From positions 1-64,000 of the forward strand of contig JBQJBP010000008.1 in the NCBI GenBank assembly GCA_052078155.1: 64,000 nucleotides of DNA. The letters run 5' to 3'. The stretch comes from CAXBMB01 sp052078155. GTDB lineage: Bacteria; Pseudomonadota; Alphaproteobacteria; Kiloniellales; DSM-21159. This document shows positions 1 to 7,580 of the stretch, piece after piece; the first letter of the stretch is position 1, and each line of letters opens with the position of its first letter. The notes beneath the pieces were generated by a model, which saw only the letters and a program-made list of their open reading frames with translations, had not been told where the DNA came from and did no database searches. A program made the translations under genes and the position numbers.

Positions 1-2
1 GC

Positions 3-617
3 GCAGACACCAAGGAAAGCGGTGACGGCTATGACACCCTGCGCGGGGAAGCCGGCAACGACTACCTGCAGGGCAATCAGGATTCAGACCTGCTCTATGG
101 CGGGAACGACGACGATACCCTGCGCGGTGGCCAGGGCGATGACACCCTGCATGGAGATGCCGGCGAAGACAGCCTCTATGGCGACATCGGGTCCGACAAG
201 ATCTATGGCGGCGACGGCGACGACTTCATCAACGGTGGCCGCATCTCTTCTTACGAAGGCAACGACAGCGACACCATCTACGGCGGGGCCGGGAACGACT
301 TCCTGCAGGCCAACCTGGCCGATGACCGGGCCTACGGCGATGACGGGGAAGACACCGTACGCGGCGGTGGCGGCAATGACTCCCTGTGGGGCGGCAACGA
401 CAACGACCTGCTCTACGGCGACAAAGGCAGCGACAAAATCTGGGGCGGAGACGGCACGGATACCGCCCGCTTCCAGGGCAACATGGCTGACTACTTCATC
501 GATGACATCGGCAGTGACAACTACACCGTCACGCACATTGCCGGCGTCTATGGAGAAGACACGGTATACGGCGATGTTGAAGTCCTGCAGTTCGACGACG
601 GAACCATGGGCATCTGA
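3..617 (+). CDS. RTX calcium-binding repeat exoprotein, C-terminal part only
   Basis: The reading frame is open from the window edge, so the start lies upstream. The 204 visible residues consist of nonapeptide repeats of the GGxGxDxLx type (for example GGQGDDTLHGDAGED), followed by a non-repeat tail of about 50 residues ending LQFDDGTMGI. RTX repeats bind calcium and fold into a beta-roll after type I secretion; the C-terminal tail normally carries the uncleaved secretion signal. The repeat block contains the stretch NGGRISSYEG, which recurs in the two RTX proteins that follow. The molecule's activity cannot be judged because its N-terminus is outside the window. No type I secretion genes are seen nearby. 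Confidence 0.9.
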   Translation, partial: ADTKESGDGYDTLRGEAGNDYLQGNQDSDLLYGGNDDDTLRGGQGDDTLHGDAGEDSLYGDIGSDKIYGGDGDDFINGGRISSYEGNDSDTIYGGAGNDFLQANLADDRAYGDDGEDTVRGGGGNDSLWGGNDNDLLYGDKGSDKIWGGDGTDTARFQGNMADYFIDDIGSDNYTVTHIAGVYGEDTVYGDVEVLQFDDGTMGI

Positions 618-629
618 TGCAACGACCAG

Positions 630-652
630 AAAGGGCCGCGCCCCGGCCCTTT
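630..652 (+). terminator. hairpin after first RTX gene
   Basis: A perfect 9-bp stem (AAAGGGCCG/CGGCCCTTT) with a 5-base loop lies 13 bases after the stop codon. A strong T-run is missing, so termination efficiency is uncertain. Confidence 0.5.
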
Positions 653-675
653 CCCCTACCTCCCTGCTTTGGCCT

Positions 676-710
676 CCTGGGGTCATTCCCTGGGGTCATC
701 GCCAGGGGGG
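676..710. repeat. 13-bp tandem repeat, about 2.7 units
   Basis: Two consecutive near-identical units, CCTGGGGTCATTC and CCTGGGGTCATCG, are followed by a partial unit CCAGGGGGG. A similar 13-bp G4TC-phased repeat occurs at 57133-57180. Function unknown. Confidence 0.5.
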
Positions 711-853
711 GCTTCTTCCTTCACCGCCTCTGAGCGCTGGCAATGAGGACAGCGCAATGGTCGCCCGATCATTCCGGCACTGTCGCAGAGGCAAAGAGCT
801 TCCAACAACCTCATCACAAGCAAAAGAGGCTTTTACGCGCTTCATCACTGCCA

Positions 854-884
854 GAGTCAAATCGGTTTAAGTGGACTCACGATG
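854..884 (+). repeat. dispersed intergenic repeat, short copy
   Basis: This is the left end of a repeat found again at 27998, 43709, 54103 and, diverged, 56397. The shared core is GAGTCAAATCGGTTTAAGTG followed by GACTCAC; GAGTC/GACTC are inverted and can close a hairpin. Only the first 31 bases are recognisable here. Confidence 0.65.
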
Positions 885-1159
885 CCAAAACACCGGCACC
901 TGTTTGTACCTGAGCACCGCTGACAGATAAGCGGCAGCCAAGGCGACTGTTCCTCCCCGGTCTGGCGTTTTGTTACCGGGCGCCCTTCCGGGGGGGAAAC
1001 TTTTTGGCCGGCAGGCTCAGCCAATCAACCAAGGGCATGATCGGGTGAGCCGGAAGCGCTTTGAGCCTTGCCAGAAAAACAGCACCTATCCTCTAAGCTA
1101 TTGAAAAGAAAACAAAGGCACCCTTGGCGATTGCTTTAAGAAAACAAAAGGAAAAGACC

Positions 1160-2041
1160 GTGAGCAACATTCAATCCATTGACGGGCTGGTCAGCGATGT
1201 AAGCGAGATTACGGCCCTTGGTGACAGCACCAACCACAGACCAACGCCCCAGCAAGGCCCCAACGAATCCCCCGATCAGGACGGGGCAATTGTCGGGAAC
1301 GATGAACCCAACACCCTGGTTGGCGACGACAATGAAAACGGCCTTTTTGGCAAAGGGGGCGAAGACGTCCTCCAGGCAGAAGGCGGAGATGACTTTCTCC
1401 ACGGCAACAAAGATCCTGACCTCCTGTTCGGTGGCGACGGCAACGACACCTTGCGCGGCGGCCAGGGCAACGACTCTCTGGTGGGGGACGGCGGCAACGA
1501 CCAACTCTTCGGCGACATCGGTTCAGACAAGATCTGGGGCGGCGACGGCGACGACTTCGTCAATGGCGGCCGGATCTCCTCTTATGCAGGGGACGACAAC
1601 GACACCATTCAGAGCGAAGGCGGCAACGACTTCGTGCAGGGCAACCTGGGCAATGACAAAATCTTTGGTGGGGACGGTGACGACACCTTGCGCGGCGGTG
1701 GAGACAACGACCAGATCGAAGGCGATGCCGGCAACGACACTTTGAAAGGCGACAATGGCAACGACAGCCTGTCCGGGAACGACGGAGACGATCTGATCTT
1801 TGGCGGTGCGGGCGACGACAAAATGGTCGGTGGTGCCGGCGGCGATAAAATCAGCGGTGGCGACGGCAACGACACGGTCGTCTACTCAGGCAACATCGAC
1901 GACTACTCTTTCAGCGATATCACGAACGAGGAGGGAGAAGAGCTGCTTGTTGTCATGCATAACGCGGGTGTCTTTGGCACAGATACCGTCGCGCCCGATA
2001 CCGAGTTCCTGAAATTCGAAGACGGCACTTTTGAGTTCTGA
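1160..2041 (+). CDS. RTX calcium-binding repeat exoprotein
   Basis: A 293-residue acidic, probably type I-secreted protein. The GTG start at 1160 is preferred because AGGAAAAG precedes it at good spacing; an in-frame TTG at 1124 has no such site. After about 40 polar residues come more than ten GGxGxD nonapeptide repeats (about residues 42-240), which bind calcium. A C-terminal non-repeat domain ends TEFLKFEDGTFEF, closely matching the tails of the other two RTX proteins. The block NGGRISSYAG also aligns with them. There is no enzymatic domain, so this could be a structural, adhesive or matrix protein. The gene looks like a tandem duplicate of its upstream neighbour. Confidence 0.88.
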   Translation: MSNIQSIDGLVSDVSEITALGDSTNHRPTPQQGPNESPDQDGAIVGNDEPNTLVGDDNENGLFGKGGEDVLQAEGGDDFLHGNKDPDLLFGGDGNDTLRGGQGNDSLVGDGGNDQLFGDIGSDKIWGGDGDDFVNGGRISSYAGDDNDTIQSEGGNDFVQGNLGNDKIFGGDGDDTLRGGGDNDQIEGDAGNDTLKGDNGNDSLSGNDGDDLIFGGAGDDKMVGGAGGDKISGGDGNDTVVYSGNIDDYSFSDITNEEGEELLVVMHNAGVFGTDTVAPDTEFLKFEDGTFEF

Positions 2042-2062
2042 CCTTCTAACCTCCTCCAGAAA

Positions 2063-2092
2063 CCGGGCGGCGGCCCTATCGGCCCCGCCCGG
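2063..2092 (+). terminator. GC-rich hairpin after RTX gene
   Basis: An inverted repeat (CCGGGCGG...CCGCCCGG type, with minor mismatches) begins 21 bases after the stop codon. No clear T-run follows. A role in 3'-end formation is inferred from position. Confidence 0.45.
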
Positions 2093-2330
2093 TCGGGGCG
2101 GCTGAACTACCAACTGTAACAACGACAGGATTTTTGCGTTGCAAGAATGTCGTGCACCAAGACATTGGGATCGATAAATCGTCGACATCACCGGGGGCGG
2201 AAGCCTTCAGGCTCTTCAAAGCGGATGATACCCAGTTCCAGAATATGGCGCGTTGGCAACCCAAGCCTGAACCTCAGCCAGCGGCTGATTTCCTGGCTGA
2301 CTTTGTGCTAGTGCCCTTCCTTCGAAAAAC

Positions 2331-2367
2331 AAAAAAAAGCCCTGCAGCAGTAATTCCGCTGCAGGGC
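2331..2367 (-). terminator. intrinsic terminator of the RTX protease gene
   Basis: A perfect 10-bp stem (GCCCTGCAGC/GCTGCAGGGC) with a 9-base loop is followed on the minus strand by eight U residues (the A-run at 2331-2338). It lies about 35 bases past the stop codon of the protease gene. Confidence 0.85.
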
Positions 2368-2401
2368 TATTGGCTTCAGTGTTCTGGATAATGCGAAGCG
2401 A

Positions 2402-3655
2402 CTAGATCAAGGAACTAAGCGAGAAGGTCCCGTCATCGAACTGCAGGAACTCGATGTTCTGGAGGACGTCGGTGCCCAACACCCCGTTGTTGTCTGTGAT
2501 GTTCTGATAGCTGCCGTGATCGGTCAGGCTGAAATCGCTTCGGTTGCCGCGATAAACGGCCGTATCGCTGCCATCGCCCCCGTTGAGCTGATCGTCGCCG
2601 CGGTCACCATAGAGAATGTCATCGCCGGAATAGCCATTGACGTAGTCGTCACCCCGGCCACCGCGCAGGGTATCGTTCCCGGTCATGCCCCATATTGTAT
2701 CGCTGTCCAGGTTGCCCTGGATGTAATCGTCCCCGCCCCAGCCGACGAGATAATCCGCATCCTGGCCCTCGTAGGAGGAGATACGGCCGCCATCAATACG
2801 GTCGTTGTCATCACCGCCATAGACCGTATCGCTGCCGATGTCGCCGTAAAGCAGGTTGGCGCCGTCCCCGCCTTCAATGTAGTCGTTGTCCTTTCCGCCC
2901 CGGATGGTGTCGTCACCAAAATTCCCCAGGATGGTGTCGTTCCCCTGACTGCCGCGCAGCATGTCATGCAGGCCCGAGCCCACCAGGTTGTCCGCATCCA
3001 GGCTGCCCTGATAAGTGGCCGTGTTGCTGCCGGCGTCATAGGTCCAGGGGGCTGAGGCTTCATCGGCCTGGGTGCCATAGAGCAGCTGGATGGCCGCGAT
3101 GTCCAAGCCCTGAGGCTCCGTCTTGAAGCCCCCTTCATCCACATAGGACATCACCGTATGAGCGGTGGAATCGTAACCGTTGACCCCGGCATTGGACTCA
3201 TGAGGGTGTTTCAGACCCAGATTGTGTCCCAGCTCATGCAGGATGACTTCAAAACCGAAAGATCCCGGGGACACATCATTCTGGTATGCGTTGTCCGTGA
3301 AATTGACCGCATGGATCTGCTGGCTGTTGGTCACATAAGGGTAATCACCCAGGCCTGCGGTATTGCCTCCCAGTGAGCCAAAGGCAAAATAGATCTGCGC
3401 CTGGTCATAGTTGTCGACTTCAACAAACTTCACGCCGGATACCGCATCCCAGGCATCCAGAGCTGTCCGCGCAGCGCTTTGCTGAGTGCTGTTAAAAGCC
3501 GTGTAGCCGGAGGCCAGATCGTCCGGATTAACATCAAAGGAATAGGTTACGATTACCGGTGTGCCGTAGCTGTCACCCGCATTCCAGCGACCGTAATCAA
3601 CATTGTCGTCCAGGGCATAAACAATGCCTGCCGCATAGCTTGAATAGTCTGGCAT
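2402..3655 (-). CDS. serralysin-like (M10) secreted zinc metalloprotease with RTX repeats
   Basis: A 417-residue protein with a metzincin catalytic domain followed by an RTX beta-roll. The zinc motif HELGHNLGLKH is complete (His140, Glu141, His144, His150) and the Met-turn follows at about 169-171 (MSY). From about residue 230 come GGxGxDxLx calcium-binding repeats, including DGGRISSYEG shared with the two other RTX proteins, and a C-terminal tail ending FLQFDDGTFSLSSLI. Such enzymes are exported by type I secretion, activated by calcium, and degrade extracellular proteins. The start has GGGAG upstream. There is only a short N-terminal extension, and no inhibitor or secretion genes adjoin it. 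It is transcribed towards its two RTX paralogues. Confidence 0.92.
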   Translation of the reverse strand: MPDYSSYAAGIVYALDDNVDYGRWNAGDSYGTPVIVTYSFDVNPDDLASGYTAFNSTQQSAARTALDAWDAVSGVKFVEVDNYDQAQIYFAFGSLGGNTAGLGDYPYVTNSQQIHAVNFTDNAYQNDVSPGSFGFEVILHELGHNLGLKHPHESNAGVNGYDSTAHTVMSYVDEGGFKTEPQGLDIAAIQLLYGTQADEASAPWTYDAGSNTATYQGSLDADNLVGSGLHDMLRGSQGNDTILGNFGDDTIRGGKDNDYIEGGDGANLLYGDIGSDTVYGGDDNDRIDGGRISSYEGQDADYLVGWGGDDYIQGNLDSDTIWGMTGNDTLRGGRGDDYVNGYSGDDILYGDRGDDQLNGGDGSDTAVYRGNRSDFSLTDHGSYQNITDNNGVLGTDVLQNIEFLQFDDGTFSLSSLI

Positions 3656-4162
3656 GGTGTCTCCCGACGGGTTAACCGCTGCGTCGCCCGTTTGCCCGGC
3701 GATTCATTGTAAGCGGCTCCCAGTTCCCTCTGTTCGCTTTTACCTCTTTGCGGAAAGGGTTGGCCCCTAACCTTGTTGTTCAGCGCTTAACATAACGATG
3801 AATTGGGAACTTTGAAAACAGGCAAAAACACGGAAGTCTCAGGCAATCCCTGAAATCCTAAGAGCAGATGCAGGGGCTTTATTATCGGAAACGCCAATTT
3901 CGAGAATAAGAACGCAATTAAACACTAATTAGGTGTTTTGTGGCCCTTGCGGACAGAGAAGTCTCAAGGAAAGACCAAGCCATTCTTCAACGCAAAAGAA
4001 CTCCCGGCGCCCACGCGGGCAACCGGGCTAAAGAACCAAGACCCAAACGGAACAAGCCTCGACGGGGAAAAGCTCCAATGGAACAATGCGGATCTCGTCA
4101 CACTGGTTCACACTGCATAACCCAGCCTCGTTGAGGGGTCAGATCCGACGTCAGGTCTGACA
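3656..4162. other. intergenic region between RTX genes and the phage cluster
   Basis: About 500 bases with lower GC than its surroundings in the centre. The only structure noticed is a near-perfect palindrome at 3920-3938 (AAACACTAATTAGGTGTTT). No protein with convincing content is present; short open frames at 3938-4134 look like noise. It marks the boundary of the phage-like cluster. Confidence 0.5.
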
Positions 4163-4453
4163 TCAGGAGTTTCCGCCCTCGAAAGGGAACCTGCAGTTGC
4201 TTGCCAGGAACAGCTCATAGGCCTGGATCAGATCCGCCCGCCAGCTTTTGGGGTCCTGTGCCTGCCGCAGTTCCAGAAAAGGCAGAGCGCCGCGATAGTC
4301 CTGACACCTCTGGCTCTTTGAACTGCCCGTCAACTTGTCCAGTTGGGGGGAAACCTGACTGCAGCCACTCAGCCACAAGAAAACCAGGAAGAGGGCACAA
4401 CGGCCCCATCGTTCTCCCGGAAGTCTGGCGGTCATCCGGGCTTCAGCGACCAT
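4163..4453 (-). CDS. small predicted lipoprotein at end of phage cluster
   Basis: The protein has 96 residues from the ATG at 4453, or 90 from the ATG at 4435. A hydrophobic segment ending in the lipobox LSGC (cysteine near residue 31) predicts lipidation after secretion. The mature part is short, polar and has two further cysteines. The first ATG overlaps the end of the preceding small membrane-protein gene, which suggests translational coupling. Position next to a holin-like gene at the end of a phage late operon is where spanin outer-membrane lipoproteins are often encoded, but there is no sequence proof of that role. Confidence 0.6.
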   Translation of the reverse strand: MVAEARMTARLPGERWGRCALFLVFLWLSGCSQVSPQLDKLTGSSKSQRCQDYRGALPFLELRQAQDPKSWRADLIQAYELFLASNCRFPFEGGNS

Positions 4454-4610
4454 CGCCAGACCTGCCCGTCAGGCGGGACAGCAAATTCTTCAGCCGCCCC
4501 AAAATCTGATCATCTTCCTGCGTCGGGGTGAGGGCAGCCAGCAAGACCAGGCCCGTGACGATCCACCAGGCCGCTTCCAGCACCTGTGGGAGGAGTTCAG
4601 CAGACATCAT
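4443..4610 (-). CDS. small holin-like phage membrane protein
   Basis: A 54-55 residue protein. It has one hydrophobic helix (WWIVTGLVLLAAL) followed by the polar, charged motif TPTQEDDQILGRLKNLL. This layout, a single helix and then an ATPT-x-x-DD-like turn and an amphipathic helix, is common in small membrane proteins of siphophages and may be holin-like. The start (tandem ATGATG at 4610/4607) has AAGGAAAG upstream. The stop overlaps the next start, which supports a coupled operon. Confidence 0.6.
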   Translation of the reverse strand: MMSAELLPQVLEAAWWIVTGLVLLAALTPTQEDDQILGRLKNLLSRLTGRSGDGR

Positions 4611-4712
4611 TGAACAGCTTTCCTTTCAGCAAGAAAAAGACAAAGACAGAGGTGCAGAGTTAAGAGCGACACTGAGATTGCTCGCCCCGCCACAGACGGG
4701 CATCTGCGCGAA

Positions 4713-5027
4713 TCACGCCCGCTGGTCAAAAGGCGGCAAGGCCGCCTGATCCAGCTTCTTTTCTATGCGCAGCAGATGAGAGGTCAGGCGGTGCTCCAGA
4801 TCTTTCATGGCAGAAAGGGAGGCGTAGCTCTGCGCCACTTCCAGTTTGAAAGCTGAAAGGGCCGCCCGGCTGCGTTCGTCAGCCTGAGAGAAGCGCTGAC
4901 GATCTTCGGCCACCTGCCGTTCCCAATCCCGACGCAAACGCCAGTTCAGCCAGAACAGCCCCGCCAGGGCCGGCAGTTCCACCACGCTGATCCACCAGAA
5001 CAGATCCAGTTCTTCCGTCAGAACCAC
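4713..5027 (-). CDS. phage membrane-anchored coiled-coil protein
   Basis: A 104-residue protein. It starts at a GTG with AAAGGAG upstream, and has one N-terminal membrane segment (about residues 8-28) followed by a long, charged amphipathic helix with heptad character, ending in SHLLRIEKKLDQAA. No enzyme motif is present. Topology (one helix plus periplasmic or cytoplasmic coiled coil) and position after the tail genes fit a lysis accessory or inner-membrane spanin-like protein. The family was not identified with certainty. Confidence 0.55.
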   Translation of the reverse strand: MVLTEELDLFWWISVVELPALAGLFWLNWRLRRDWERQVAEDRQRFSQADERSRAALSAFKLEVAQSYASLSAMKDLEHRLTSHLLRIEKKLDQAALPPFDQRA

Positions 5028-5071
5028 GGGGGCTCTCCTTTAGCCAGTCAGTATGAAGACAACCCGCAGTG

Positions 5072-5386
5072 TCAGCTGACGGGATCCGGCAGGTCCTGTT
5101 CGACGGGAAGCCAACGCCAGCCCTCACCTGCTGCCAGCAGGCAGCTGACGCCATCGGGCCGGGTCAGAAGGACGGTCCAGGTCTGACCGTCTGGAGTGCT
5201 CAGCACCTCCAGCAACGCACCGGAACTGGTCACCCCCACGGCCACCGGGGCCTCACTGTATTTGCCCGCCAGATGGGCCAGCACCTTGTCACGCAGGTTG
5301 CAGGTCGGGGCCTGCTGGGCAGCGGCTGGCGCTGTTCCAGACAGCAAAAAGGCCGCCAGAAAGGCGGCCTGCAGAGGCAGTTTCAT
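5072..5386 (-). CDS. exported small protein of unknown function
   Basis: A 104-residue protein with a clear signal peptide (MKLPLQAAFLAAFLLSGTAP, cleavage near AAAQQ). The mature domain of about 80 residues has two cysteines that could pair and a pattern of alternating strands (GVTSSGALLEVL, TWTVLLTRPDG). GGAGGAAG precedes the ATG. Small exported proteins of this type occur in Alphaproteobacteria outside phages too, so its presence inside a phage operon is notable. It could act in the periplasm during phage release or be a host-derived passenger. Confidence 0.6.
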   Translation of the reverse strand: MKLPLQAAFLAAFLLSGTAPAAAQQAPTCNLRDKVLAHLAGKYSEAPVAVGVTSSGALLEVLSTPDGQTWTVLLTRPDGVSCLLAAGEGWRWLPVEQDLPDPVS

Positions 5387-5400
5387 GGCTCTTCCTCCGG

Positions 5401-7209
5401 TTACAGGTTCTCCAGGTTTTCCCCATGGCCGGGCTGCCAGCCCAGGGGCGGCGCGTCCTCAAAGGGACTGGCCCCGAAATTGGCCAGCACCCGTGAGGTT
5501 TCGCTGGGGTTCACATCCCCCAGCAGGGAGACGGCAGGCCGCACGTCCAGGTCCCCTGTGTCCGGCCAGGTAAAGGTCGGATTGATCCCGGCTTCCGGAT
5601 CGCCGCCGCCCAGCCAGACCCCGTTTTTGCGCAGCCAGGCCTTGCGGGCCACAGGGTCCGGAGCCACCCCGATCACATCCCCCAGGGACAGCGCCCCGGT
5701 CAAAGACGCCAGCACCCCGCCAATGTGGGTTTCGCCCTTGTCCGTCAGCCCAAAGTCCAGGTCCGCATTGCTGCCCAGAGCGTCCTCCTTGTTGCTGGTG
5801 CCCGGCCCCAGAACAAAGCCAATCTGTATCCGCTCCCCCACCGCGCCGGTACCAAAGGCAATGATTGTCACCTCCCAGTAGCTCCTGATCGTGTCATGGG
5901 ACATGTCCGCCGCCGCCCGGTGACCGATGGGAAAGGTATAGGCGGGCACGGGGAACTTGACCCGGGCCGACAGCTGCCCGTCCGGCAGCGCAACCCGGCC
6001 AGAGCGGCGGCTGTTGTCAAAGATGGCAAAGCGCGGGGCATAGAGGGCCGAACCGGTCAGGGGCACGGTCAGGGGCCGCAGGCTACCGCTGGCGGCATGT
6101 TCAATGGTCAGGCTGCCTGCCTGGTCCGCCCCCTGCAGGCTGGGCGCAAAGCGCAGGGTCAGGTCCTTGGACTGGCCCGCCGCCAGGCTGAAAGACCCCT
6201 CGCCCACCAGCTGGCAGGCAGTCCCGGTGACGGTGGCCACCCCGGCCTCCAGGGTCAGGTTCTCCGCGCCCGCCGTCAGGCAAACGGTCTGCTCCACCGT
6301 TTCGCCCACAAAGATAGGATCGCCGGGAGTAAAGTCCACCGCCGCCTGATCCAGTGAGAGAGAACTGGAGCCCAAAGCCCCCTCCCCGCTGCCCGGACGG
6401 CCCGGCAGCTCTTCAATCTGCAGGGACCCGCTCCAGTGATCACGAAAGAGGTTTTTCAGGGTGACCCCCTGGTTCAGCAGGCCATAGATCCAGTCGCCGC
6501 TGTAAAGGCTTTCCTCCCGGCTCCAGCTTTCCAGACAAAGCAAGGGGTGAGACAGGCCCAGCTGCCCCCCCAGCTGCTGATAAAGCTGGTCCGCATCTTC
6601 CTGCGCCACCACGGCAAAGGGCAGTGTCCAGAAGCGCCGGGGCGTGCGCGCGGCCACCGTCAGCCCCGCCTGCTGGGCCGGGGTGGCACTGCTGCCGTCG
6701 CGCCAGCCCTTCTGCCCGCCGGTGGCCAGGCCATAGGCAGGCTGCACCACCGCCCCGGCCACAGCCAGGCCCAGCTCCAGCACATCGCGGGTGGGGTCAC
6801 AGAGGGTGATCTGCAGATAGCGGGCGCTGACCTGGGCAGGCAGCGCAAAGACCAGACCGGCCTCATCCGGGTTCGGAGTGGCCGCCCCCTCCCAAATGGG
6901 AGGGGTCAGGTCGGCGCTGTCAGACAGAAGCACTTCCACCCGGCCCGCAGCCGTCAGATTGAGCGCCAGCAGGGCCACCAGATCCACCGGCTTGCTGTCA
7001 CCAAAATCAAACAGCAGGCTCTGGGCAAAGCCGTGGTTTTCACTGCGATAGCGCCGGGTGGGCCGCCAGTCGGCCAGGCCCGCCAGGTCGGCAACGGGGG
7101 ACCCGGCGGCATAGAGGTTGCGGGCAAAGTCGGCAAACCAGGTCACCCCGCCGGTCAGCTCCACCTCCGCGCCCAGGCAGTGGTTTTCCGTCACAAAACC
7201 TACCGTCAT
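5401..7209 (-). CDS. phage tail fibre/receptor-binding protein with SPRY-like C-terminus
   Basis: The protein has 602 residues. The ATG at 7209 overlaps the upstream stop (ATGA) and follows AAAAGGTGA, so the longer upstream frame is not used. The N-terminal third looks like beta-rich tail-tip sequence. The middle (about 300-400) resembles an Ig-like/choice-of-anchor domain. The last 180 residues carry SPRY features: YWEVTI, IGFVLG, GDVIGVAPD, KNGVWL and VLANFGASPF. Tail-tip SPRY-like domains are thought to bind host surface ligands. The gene is the last large structural gene of the tail operon, where adhesins usually lie. Domain calls were made by eye. Confidence 0.72.
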   Translation of the reverse strand: MTVGFVTENHCLGAEVELTGGVTWFADFARNLYAAGSPVADLAGLADWRPTRRYRSENHGFAQSLLFDFGDSKPVDLVALLALNLTAAGRVEVLLSDSADLTPPIWEGAATPNPDEAGLVFALPAQVSARYLQITLCDPTRDVLELGLAVAGAVVQPAYGLATGGQKGWRDGSSATPAQQAGLTVAARTPRRFWTLPFAVVAQEDADQLYQQLGGQLGLSHPLLCLESWSREESLYSGDWIYGLLNQGVTLKNLFRDHWSGSLQIEELPGRPGSGEGALGSSSLSLDQAAVDFTPGDPIFVGETVEQTVCLTAGAENLTLEAGVATVTGTACQLVGEGSFSLAAGQSKDLTLRFAPSLQGADQAGSLTIEHAASGSLRPLTVPLTGSALYAPRFAIFDNSRRSGRVALPDGQLSARVKFPVPAYTFPIGHRAAADMSHDTIRSYWEVTIIAFGTGAVGERIQIGFVLGPGTSNKEDALGSNADLDFGLTDKGETHIGGVLASLTGALSLGDVIGVAPDPVARKAWLRKNGVWLGGGDPEAGINPTFTWPDTGDLDVRPAVSLLGDVNPSETSRVLANFGASPFEDAPPLGWQPGHGENLENL

Positions 7210-7580
7210 AAGGTCACCTTTTCCGTTCCAACCTGCCAGCCCTGGGCCGGGGTTTTCGGGTGCTTCAGCTCCACGCCCAAAGGGGCCACCAGGGCCGACA
7301 GGGCCGCCACGTTCCACTTGCCCTGACGCAGGCGCAGGTTGGCGAACCAGCCCGGTTCCAGCTCCGCTTCCGCTGTCACCTCGCCCTCTGCATCGAGGAC
7401 GGCGCGCTTTGCCACCACCCGCACCCCCACCAGCAGGCGGTGGTTGGGACCGTGCAAGATCCAGCCTGCCTGGCCATCCAGCAGGGCAACACCATGGGCC
7501 GCCAGTTGGCTGGCTGCGGCTTTGGCCGCCGCTTCGTCCGGGGCCTTGATGAAAAGTGAGTCAGCAGGCGGCAGGGTCAT
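7206..7580 (-). CDS. phage tail-associated protein, unknown
   Basis: A 124-residue protein. The ATG at 7580 overlaps the upstream stop codon (ATGA), and its own stop overlaps the next start in the same way, so the gene is coupled on both sides. The protein begins MTLPPADSLFIKAPDEAAAK and is predicted to be mixed alpha/beta, without membrane segments or catalytic motifs. In siphophages small proteins between tail fibre genes are often chaperones or baseplate adaptors; this is inference from position only. Confidence 0.65.
   Translation of the reverse strand: MTLPPADSLFIKAPDEAAAKAAASQLAAHGVALLDGQAGWILHGPNHRLLVGVRVVAKRAVLDAEGEVTAEAELEPGWFANLRLRQGKWNVAALSALVAPLGVELKHPKTPAQGWQVGTEKVTL

Larger units (their letters stand above)
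618..1159. other. intergenic region between two RTX genes
   Basis: About 540 bases without a convincing gene. It holds the hairpin at 630-652, the 13-bp tandem repeat at 676-710 and a short copy of the dispersed repeat at 854-884. The promoter of the next RTX gene presumably lies in the last 200 bases, but no clear -35/-10 pair was recognised. Confidence 0.6.

Noticed and set aside
84..686. Minus-strand open frame over the first RTX gene
   Set aside because: Its Val/Ala-rich repeats are the reverse image of the RTX repeats; the plus-strand frame has true calcium-binding motifs.
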